DNA of 10,205 bases, taken from an uncultured Collinsella sp. Its GTDB lineage: Bacteria; Actinomycetota; Coriobacteriia; Coriobacteriales; Coriobacteriaceae. This document shows positions 6,301-10,205 of this stretch, piece after piece; within the stretch, counting starts at the first letter, position 1, and every line of letters begins with the position of its first letter. Below the pieces are notes generated by a model, which was not told the origin of the DNA, did no database searches, and was given only the letters and a program-made list of their open reading frames with translations. The stretch lies in assembly GCA_900754435.1 (NCBI GenBank), contig CAAECT010000061.1:1-10205 (forward strand), in the 5' to 3' direction. Made by a program: the position numbers and the translations under genes.

Positions 6301-6719
6301 GCCGTGCCGGCACTGACTGCCGAATCGTAGGATGCCTTGGCCTGGTCGCGGGCGGAAGCCGCCTCGTTGTAGGGACCGGCGGCCTCATCGTAGGATGCCT
6401 TGGCGGCGTCCTCCTTCGCCTTCGCCTCGTCGACCGCCTTCTGCAGGTCCGCGATGGTCTGTGCGACGGATTTCGCGCCGGTACCGGATGCCGCGCCGGC
6501 GTGGGCGGCGATCGGCGACATCACGGCGGGGTGCTGCGTGCCCCCGTCACCGGTCTGGGCGAATGCCGCGAACGGTGAGATGAGGCTCGATCCGGTCATG
6601 GCGACCATGGTCGCCGCGGTGACGGTCAGACGCGCGATCCCCTTCGAAGTGTGAATCTTTTTGTTTGGCAGTGCGGCGAAGTGATCGCCACCGGCAGCGA
6701 AATGCTTTCCCTGAGTCAT
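3369..6719 (-). CDS. Cell-wall-anchored CAP-domain surface protein with long Ala-rich coiled coils (LAQTG)
   Basis: This 1116-aa protein is predicted to be exported and attached to peptidoglycan by a sortase. Residues 1-54 are a long signal peptide (basic KNK-type start, hydrophobic 31-53, cleavage likely after AFA). Residues 83-455 are Ala/Lys/Asp-rich heptad repeats, a coiled-coil stalk. Residues about 485-640 form a CAP/SCP domain: INEYRKSVGL (506-515), FGHS with His541, AEN with Glu549, and GHYLHV with His618, the usual CAP cleft residues. Residues 680-1060 are a second coiled coil. The C-terminus has SLAQTG (1078-1083), a hydrophobic span (1088-1107) and a KKRREQM tail. LAxTG is typical of class E sortases in Actinobacteria. 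An adhesin or host-interaction role is inference. AAAAGGAA lies about 12 bases before the ATG, a weak site. The gene has its own terminator and is divergent from an XRE regulator. Confidence 0.9.
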   Translation of the reverse strand: MTQGKHFAAGGDHFAALPNKKIHTSKGIARLTVTAATMVAMTGSSLISPFAAFAQTGDGGTQHPAVMSPIAAHAGAASGTGAKSVAQTIADLQKAVDEAKAKEDAAKASYDEAAGPYNEAASARDQAKASYDSAVSAGTAADRAAMDEYARQVAEGKDAADAAGKDLEQAKAGLADAKADASEKDEAYQSALKAAQDAKDALDKAKADAVSATPEAISAAEQAVRDAQAAVERAQAGLANANATLADAQSKLVAAQSAKDSADAVLAAAQQNKDAADAKAAAASAAYEKAKADLAAAEAGASGPEYDAAKQKVADAEAALTAARAVQSQCESELEQVQSAAATAQTELNDAQASLSAKQQAAVDAASGVNDAQSALDAANSDLDAAKQANADAIAKLDAAKQAVKDAESAKAAADEELANAKTAKDTADAAVTAAQQKVDEAQAKLDSADAQLKQGAIGFFKAMGADSAIEIIQNCTHKDYTEVGNSLDATSLDNMLAAIPYMKSINEYRKSVGLSELQVTYKLIAAAIANANYSDVKFGHSMQFDTAENLAWNYGTDPKPQWVDQEKAFFDQAVQELYGVTGLTGKDAVDFYKTHSGIESYVNQHFKVAGYPATVGHYLHVISPEIGYMGMAVCSKGTMNGWKTDSFDTANLGWAGSGWNMNPMSVDEYEQKLTSYINGLKNAKSALDAAKADLASKKQAAAGAAATVQQKQVAADSAQAGVDAAKQGVADAQRAVDDAKVDVAAKQQGVTDAQTELDAAKSDLDAANAAVNTAKSTVQQKQAALDAANAAVTTAQSKLDSAKADTAAKQQGVDDANADLAKFFQDVADAKKALDTAKSVHDAAAADQVEKATVLAAAEQKADATARALADAQRAVDAAKADTGVATDRLTGSQTDLDDAQSNLDILTDLAAKLAEAQQREQDAVKAVNDTKAALDAAKADTAAAESLVSAAEQAKAQADAKLSKLNSIDAGAAIASGHDVNADDALNALFAAAVEARAKIAPSKAILDEKQVAVDELQPGYDAALAAYESAKSDRIAAEQKLSDEIARQEAEEAAKQQAAYTPKHLAGTDTAQPGSLAQTGDRAGLIGETFVIGGTVLVAAGVFLDQKKRREQM

Positions 6720-6802
6720 TGTGCTGTTCCATTCCTTTTCCGTGCCCTATCCGACTGGGCATCAGAGTGCTTTCCAATAGAGATAATTATGCGCCTTAAC
6801 TG

Positions 6803-6843
6803 GGATTGTTGTATATAGTCCGTTGGCATAAATACAACAATCC
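6803..6843. promoter_or_regulatory. 12-bp dyad operator spanning overlapping divergent promoters
   Basis: GGATTGTTGTAT (6803-6814) and ATACAACAATCC (6832-6843) are a perfect inverted repeat with a 17-base spacer. On the plus strand, TTGTTG (6806-6811) and TAAATA (6829-6834) are spaced 17 bases, a promoter whose start would fall almost at the regulator ATG (6844). On the minus strand, TTGTTG (6840-6835) and TATATA (6817-6812) are also spaced 17 bases, giving the surface-protein gene a leader of about 85 bases. A protein on this dyad would control both genes; the adjacent XRE regulator is the obvious candidate. Confidence 0.65.
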
Positions 6844-7080
6844 ATGACTCTTTTTGTCATGGATACGAAGACGCTTCAGAAATCATTCGGCATGAGATGC
6901 AAAGAGCTCCGCGCTGGACTCGGGTGCAGCCAGGAGCAGTTCGCCAATTTAATTGAAATGGATCGTTCCTACTACGCGAGCATTGAAGTTGGGCGTCGTA
7001 ATGTCAGCCTCTCAAATCTCAAGAAGATTGCCGACGGATTTCAAATCAGCATTTCTGAACTCATGAGAGACGTCAGCTAA
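6844..7080 (+). CDS. XRE-family (Cro/CI-type) small transcriptional regulator
   Basis: This 78-aa protein is essentially one HTH_XRE domain: residues 9-75 cover FGMRCKELRAGLGCSQEQFANLIEM (helices 1-3, with SQEQFANL as the first HTH helix), DRSYYASIEVGRRNVSLSNL (recognition helix) and LKKIADGFQISISELMRD (helices 4-5). It has no effector or dimerisation domain. Two starts are possible, ATG 6844 and ATG 6859; neither has a Shine-Dalgarno sequence. The predicted promoter would start transcription at or near 6844, so leaderless translation from 6844 is likely. The two ATGs sit in a 7-bp dyad, CCATGAC (6842-6848) with GTCATGG (6856-6862). It probably represses itself and controls the divergent surface-protein gene. 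Whether it also affects the downstream ATPase gene is unknown. Confidence 0.88.
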   Translation: MTLFVMDTKTLQKSFGMRCKELRAGLGCSQEQFANLIEMDRSYYASIEVGRRNVSLSNLKKIADGFQISISELMRDVS

Positions 7081-7136
7081 ATTTATTCGTCTTATAGTTC
7101 ATTCCACCGAACACTCTGCTGTGAATTGTGAAAATG

Positions 7137-7220
7137 GAAAATCGTCCCACGGATTACCGAAAAATCGTCCCACGGATTACCTGAAAATCGTCCCACGGAT
7201 TACCTGAAAATCGTCCCACG
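7137..7220. repeat. 23-bp tandem direct repeats (four copies) before the DUF4143 gene
   Basis: The core ATCGTCCCACGGATTACC recurs with an exact 23-base period, starting at 7141, 7164 and 7187. A fourth copy at 7210 is cut after ATCGTCCCACG. Units differ only in the junction bases (CCGA versus CCTG). The last copy abuts the predicted -35 to -10 region of the ATPase gene, so the array may be an operator. An iteron-like or recombination role is also possible. There are too few copies and no spacers, so it is not a CRISPR array. Confidence 0.9.
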
Positions 7221-7224
7221 CTGC

Positions 7225-7233
7225 TGGTAAAAT
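7225..7233 (+). promoter_or_regulatory. Extended -10 promoter of the DUF4143 ATPase gene
   Basis: TGGTAAAAT (TG, one base, TAAAAT) is a good extended -10 element immediately after the repeat array. Transcription from about 7240 would give a leader of some 34 bases containing AAGGGG (7258-7263). It would exclude the ATG at 7232 as a start. Confidence 0.5.
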
Positions 7234-7273
7234 GCTATTTTTGATTGGACGATTCAGAAGGGGTACTGAAGCC

Positions 7274-8539
7274 ATGGCAGAATATATGGACAGATGTATT
7301 GACCGCTTGGTTGAACGCGACCTTGGTATCTTCGGGGCCGTGCTTATCCAGGGACCGAAGTGGTGCGGAAAAACCACAACGTCGCAACGTTTTGCAGCAT
7401 CATCTCTATCCCTTTCAAATCCAGCCGGCGGTTTTGCGGCACTTCAACTTGCCCGGCTCGATCCCGCCCAAGCGATAGTTGGTCCAACTCCGCGACTCAT
7501 CGATGAGTGGCAGGAGGAGCCTAAAATATGGGATGCAGTGCGTTTCGAGTGCGACCGAAGAATGGGCGAGCCTGGACAGTTTCTTCTAACTGGGTCTGCT
7601 ACGCCGAACGACGCGAGCCGACCTATGCACAGTGGAGTTGGGCGCGTGTCTCGACTCCGCATGGACACGATGACTCTCCTCGAGCTCGGTATTTCATCGG
7701 GATCGGTTTCCCTTGGAGCGCTGCTCGCTGAAAAGCCTACTGGGGTTGCTCTTGGATCAATCGAAGGTATCCCCGCCATCGCGGACTTGGTGTGTCGAGG
7801 CGGTTGGCCGCAAGCCGTTGGCAAGTCGACTGAAGACGCCATGCGTATCTCCTCGGCGTATGTCGACGGTGTTTGCGAATCCGATGTCTCAAAGGTCGAT
7901 GGAGTCAGGCGAGATCCCGTGAAAGTCAGAAGTCTTTTGTCTTCGCTTTCTCGCAATGAGTCGACTCTTGCAGGCACAAAGGCCCTTGAAAGGGATATGG
8001 GCGGTGAGGTGTCTCGCAACTCAATTCTGAGATACCTCGATGCTCTGTGTCGAATCAATATCATCGATAACATTCCAGCGTGGCATCCGGCGCTTCGGTC
8101 TCCGGTAAAATTGCGCCAGAGCGCGAAGCGACATCTTGCAGATCCTTCACTTGCGGTCGCGGCGCTCGGCGCCAGCCCAGATTCGCTTGCATCCGATCCG
8201 AAGACACTTGGACTGCTTTTCGAATCTTTAGTTCTGCATGATCTTAAAGTGTATGCCACAGTCAACGATGCTCTCGTATCGCATTACCACGACATCGATG
8301 ATTTGGAGGTGGATGCCGTGATACACAAGCGCGATGGCTCTTGGATTGCTGTTGAAGTCAAGTTGGGGAGTCCACAGGTTCCGGAGGCGTCTGAAAACTT
8401 GAACAGGCTTGAACGGAAGATGGTCGATCGAGGCGAGAAGGCACCTGCTGCAAAACTCATTGTCATCGGTTATGGAATGCCGGCACATGTAACCAGCGAC
8501 GGAATCGTTATCGCTCCGGTCGATACGCTTGGTGTCTAA
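7274..8539 (+). CDS. AAA_14/DUF4143-family ATP-binding protein
   Basis: This 421-aa protein belongs to the archaeal/bacterial AAA_14 plus DUF4143 group. The N-terminal ATPase domain has Walker A GPKWCGKTT (27-35), Walker B-like RLIDEWQ (74-80) and sensor FLLTGSAT (103-110). The C-terminal DUF4143 part has the FES-type segment LLFESLVLHDL (314-324) and a PD-(D/E)xK-like signature, LEVDAVI (344-350) followed by AVEVKLG (359-365). The molecular role of the family is not established; members occur as many accessory copies and are suspected in DNA transactions or defence. I chose ATG 7274, with AAGGGG 10 bases upstream, since the earlier ATG at 7232 falls inside the promoter. The length is normal and the gene appears intact. 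Its own repeats and promoter suggest separate regulation from the XRE gene. Confidence 0.88.
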   Translation: MAEYMDRCIDRLVERDLGIFGAVLIQGPKWCGKTTTSQRFAASSLSLSNPAGGFAALQLARLDPAQAIVGPTPRLIDEWQEEPKIWDAVRFECDRRMGEPGQFLLTGSATPNDASRPMHSGVGRVSRLRMDTMTLLELGISSGSVSLGALLAEKPTGVALGSIEGIPAIADLVCRGGWPQAVGKSTEDAMRISSAYVDGVCESDVSKVDGVRRDPVKVRSLLSSLSRNESTLAGTKALERDMGGEVSRNSILRYLDALCRINIIDNIPAWHPALRSPVKLRQSAKRHLADPSLAVAALGASPDSLASDPKTLGLLFESLVLHDLKVYATVNDALVSHYHDIDDLEVDAVIHKRDGSWIAVEVKLGSPQVPEASENLNRLERKMVDRGEKAPAAKLIVIGYGMPAHVTSDGIVIAPVDTLGV

Positions 8540-8621
8540 AAACAGAGCATCGCTATTCTGAGATCTAAAGCCTGAAGCTCAAAATCTCATCGCCTGTTTC
8601 TTCGCTTGGTTCGAATCGCGC

Positions 8622-8652
8622 CCCGCCGCCAGACCTGTGGTCAGGCGGCGGG
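8622..8652. terminator. Very stable GC hairpin past the DUF4143 gene
   Basis: CCCGCCGCC (8622-8630) and GGCGGCGGG (8644-8652) pair perfectly. Inside, GACC (8632-8635) pairs with GGTC (8639-8642) after an A-A mismatch, leaving a 3-base loop. It lies 83 bases beyond the DUF4143 stop. No T-tract follows on either strand, so it may be a weak or factor-dependent terminator or an mRNA 3' end stabiliser. Confidence 0.45.
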
Positions 8653-8755
8653 TACTAAACGGCCTTCAATTGTGGATGCCGCTTCGGCACCACCCTAAAC
8701 CGTGCGAAAACGTGCCCCAAGCTAATCATAAAGGCCATTTTGCACGCCAGCTTCG

Positions 8756-8790
8756 TTCAGTGTCAGACATTGAAAATTTCAGACACTGAA
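8756..8790. repeat. Inverted repeat with embedded TCAGACA boxes
   Basis: TTCAGTGTC (8756-8764) and GACACTGAA (8782-8790) are a perfect 9-bp inverted repeat. The spacer includes the near-palindrome TGAAAATTTCA (8771-8781). It shares GTCAGACATTG with 8879-8889 next to the ThiF-like stop codon. It might be a regulator-binding or recombination site; the function is unknown. Confidence 0.5.
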
Positions 8791-8889
8791 CCTGCGGCAA
8801 AGCCGCAGCTGGGGCCACTAGTGGCCTGAAATCGCTCGCGTTACTCGCTTGTCCCACGCGTAGATGTCCGACAGTGCCGTCAGACATTG

Positions 8890-9897
8890 TCAAGCCAATG
8901 CTTCACAGGGATTTTTTACAGAATTCGTATCATTCTCGCTGCCTACCCTCTTGTACATCAAGCCCTTAAAGTTCATGAAGGAGCAGAAGCATGTATGTTG
9001 ATGCATGGGGCTCGATCCTATACAAAGATATCGGTATATCTCCATTGCCAGCGCAGTTCCCACGAGAGTGTTCGTAAAACAAATTGAACCCTTTGGCACG
9101 GGCATGTGGACTATGTTTTCTTCGGCTTGCTGGAGGAAAGAGAGATAGGATTTCATATCGTTCTTCTTTTCGAGAATAGGCCCAATTTCCCCATCAGCTA
9201 CTCCAACAGCACAAAATGCACAGGGAATGTCCTTTTCTATACATGCTTCAAGAACTATTGATCTGGGATTGACCCCTTCCCCACAGTCTGCTGCGCAAAC
9301 AAGCATTGAAGTCCTCGAAGGAACGCAACGCATGAGATCTTCGGCAGAGCGGACGTAAGACGCAACTGGATTAAGCGAAAGATCCGGATAGCGATTGACA
9401 AGTGTTTTGGAAACTGCCTCTACTTTTGCTTCTCCTATTTCGTCGGGACCAACAAGAAACTGACGATTTACGTTTGACCTCTCAACTCGATCCCCGTCGA
9501 TTAATGTAAAATGCCGAACTCCAGCAGCAGCCAAATGCTCCACCACCACCTGCCCTATGCCGCCCATACCAACGATGGCAAGATGAACGGCACCGATTTG
9601 CTTAAGTAATGTCAGCGGAGCGTCGGAATAATAAGACAAAAAGCGAGCTGTCCTCGAGCGGGGTGATTCTAGCTCGTATTCTTCAGTTTCTAGAAAACCA
9701 AGTTCGTTGAGCCTTAGCAAGAATCGTTGCTCGCGAGCTTCAAGGTTCGTCTCATCTATCATATTTTGTTTGGCGAGCTGTTCAAAAAGATTCGTACTCA
9801 AATCAGAGATTTTGACCCTCACTCGCGATTTTAATCCTTGCAATATAAGTTCGTTGGAATCTCTCCTGATATAAGCACTATCGTTCCAATAGAACAT
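8890..9897 (-). CDS. ThiF/MccB-like E1-type adenylyltransferase with RRE-like N-terminus
   Basis: This 335-aa protein should adenylate a C-terminal carboxylate, of a peptide or a ubiquitin-like carrier. The nucleotide-binding loop is GMGGIG (110-115), followed by LIDGDRVERSNVNRQF (132-147) with Asp134/Asp136 and Asn144-Arg145-Gln146, and Asp204 in CAADC. All are family hallmarks. Residues about 5-75 resemble the small winged-helix RiPP recognition element (PqqD-like) found before ThiF domains in MccB and similar enzymes. The usual zinc CxxC pair is absent: where MoeB-type enzymes have GPC-x-x-C, this has GPILEKKN (239-246). A modified-peptide pathway is therefore more likely than thiamine or molybdopterin synthesis; this is inference. 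ATG 9897 follows GGAAAGGA and overlaps the upstream gene by 20 bases, so translation is probably coupled. No precursor peptide is identified in the window. Confidence 0.85.
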   Translation of the reverse strand: MFYWNDSAYIRRDSNELILQGLKSRVRVKISDLSTNLFEQLAKQNMIDETNLEAREQRFLLRLNELGFLETEEYELESPRSRTARFLSYYSDAPLTLLKQIGAVHLAIVGMGGIGQVVVEHLAAAGVRHFTLIDGDRVERSNVNRQFLVGPDEIGEAKVEAVSKTLVNRYPDLSLNPVASYVRSAEDLMRCVPSRTSMLVCAADCGEGVNPRSIVLEACIEKDIPCAFCAVGVADGEIGPILEKKNDMKSYLSFLQQAEENIVHMPVPKGSICFTNTLVGTALAMEIYRYLCIGSSPMHQHTCFCSFMNFKGLMYKRVGSENDTNSVKNPCEALA

Positions 9898-10205
9898 TTA
9901 ATATCCTTTCCCTCAAGCCTTCTTCTGGAAAAGTGTTTCGCATGAAGAAGGCGCTGGAGAGTCGTCCGATCGGCAGAAAACACGCAGCCTCGCCAAACAG
10001 TTCGACGGCTCTCTCGTTAAACGCCTGGCGCGAAATCATGCCAGAAAAATACCTGCTCAAAACCGATAAATACTTTTGGAGACGCATTCGGTTGCCCAAG
10101 CCCGTCAGTAGTGCGAGTTGATAGTAGATAAAAATAGGGTCATTGAAAGTATTCGGAATTAAAAGCAGGTGCACATCCGCCCGATCCGATTGAGGAGAGA
10201 AATAA
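9878..10205 (-). CDS. Partial unknown protein upstream of the ThiF-like gene (truncated by window edge)
   Basis: The family is not recognised. The frame is open from the window edge to the stop at 9878 (109 visible codons). A GTG at 10174 could start a 98-aa protein, but it has no ribosome binding site. The frame continues upstream (YFSPQSDRADV) without a stop, so this is most likely the C-terminal part of a longer protein. The visible part is mainly helical: LLLIPNTFNDPIFIYYQLALL resembles an amphipathic or buried helix region, followed by basic and aromatic helices ending RILNVLLER. It ends 20 bases inside the ThiF-like gene, so the two are co-transcribed and their products likely act in the same pathway. 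Its identity needs the sequence beyond base 10205. Confidence 0.65.
   Translation of the reverse strand, partial: YFSPQSDRADVHLLLIPNTFNDPIFIYYQLALLTGLGNRMRLQKYLSVLSRYFSGMISRQAFNERAVELFGEAACFLPIGRLSSAFFMRNTFPEEGLRERILNVLLER

Larger units (their letters stand above)
8540..8889. other. Gene-free, dyad-rich intergenic region
   Basis: The DUF4143 gene (plus) and ThiF-like gene (minus) converge here. I see no convincing coding gene, but structures are dense: the 8622-8652 hairpin, the inverted repeat 8756-8790, CTGCGGC-AAA-GCCGCAG (8792-8808), and the perfect palindrome GGCCACTAGTGGCC (8813-8826). TCAGACA occurs three times (8764, 8780, 8880), within GTCAGACATTG at 8762-8772 and 8879-8889. A 53-aa minus-strand frame (8887-8726) crosses these dyads and is probably not a gene. 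Confidence 0.65.

Noticed and set aside
3330..6654. Many long open frames on the plus strand and other minus frames under the surface-protein gene
   Set aside because: They are shadows of the Ala-rich, low-complexity GC-rich coding sequence. The 1116-aa frame has signal peptide, CAP domain and sorting signal.
7137..7220. Short CRISPR array
   Set aside because: The repeats are contiguous with a 23-base period, so there are no spacers, and no cas gene is present.
7444..8265. 273-codon minus-strand frame
   Set aside because: Antisense to the DUF4143 gene, which has Walker motifs; the antisense product has no recognisable domain and is Ser/Arg-rich.
8606..8620. tRNA T-loop-like sequence GGTTCGAATC (8608-8617), possible tRNA 3' end or att site
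   Set aside because: The flanking bases do not form the T-stem, and no acceptor, anticodon or D arm fits. No integrase or second copy is in the window.

Overview
The window reads as accessory DNA, plasmid or integrated element, from a high-GC Gram-positive bacterium, most likely a Coriobacteriia relative (Collinsella/Olsenella type). The taxon is inference. It rests on GC-rich codon use, a LAxTG-type cell-wall sorting signal, and the style of the ParA and of the GC-rich intergenic repeats. No replication initiator, integrase, transposase, relaxase, rRNA or complete tRNA is visible, so plasmid versus integrated element cannot be settled.

Layout. Bases 1-677 carry no convincing gene: a 41-bp GC-rich tandem repeat, a cluster of dyads, and a terminator for the next operon. 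Bases 678-1531 (minus) hold a type Ib partition operon, a ParF-like ATPase followed by a ribbon-helix-helix (RHH) ParG-like protein with stop and start sharing one base. An AT-rich operator/centromere-like region (about 1550-1700) lies upstream. Bases 1739-3159 are a cluster of small genes: an unknown 93-aa protein, a 37-aa peptide plus a three-helix 79-aa membrane protein, an orphan BrnA/CopG-like RHH protein (minus), and a 74-aa protein with an internal duplication. A nested 55-nt inverted repeat separates the two convergent units here.

Bases 3369-6719 (minus) encode a 1116-aa surface protein: signal peptide, Ala-rich coiled coil, CAP/SCP domain, second coiled coil, LAQTG sorting signal. 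It is transcribed divergently from a small XRE-family regulator (6844-7080), and a 12-bp dyad covers both predicted promoters. A 23-bp direct repeat (four copies) and an extended -10 precede an AAA_14/DUF4143 ATPase (7274-8539). A gene-free, dyad-rich stretch follows. The right end (minus) holds a ThiF/MccB-like adenylyltransferase with an RRE-like N-terminal region, overlapping an upstream gene cut by the window edge. This looks like the tail of a peptide-modification (RiPP-type) operon.

The most unusual feature is a recurring TGACTA/GATAAT-type motif. It joins the partition promoter, the BrnA-like promoter 1.3 kb away (17 of 20 bases identical) and a perfect 15-bp inverted repeat at 3197-3244. 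This suggests that one or both RHH proteins bind several sites across the left half of the element.
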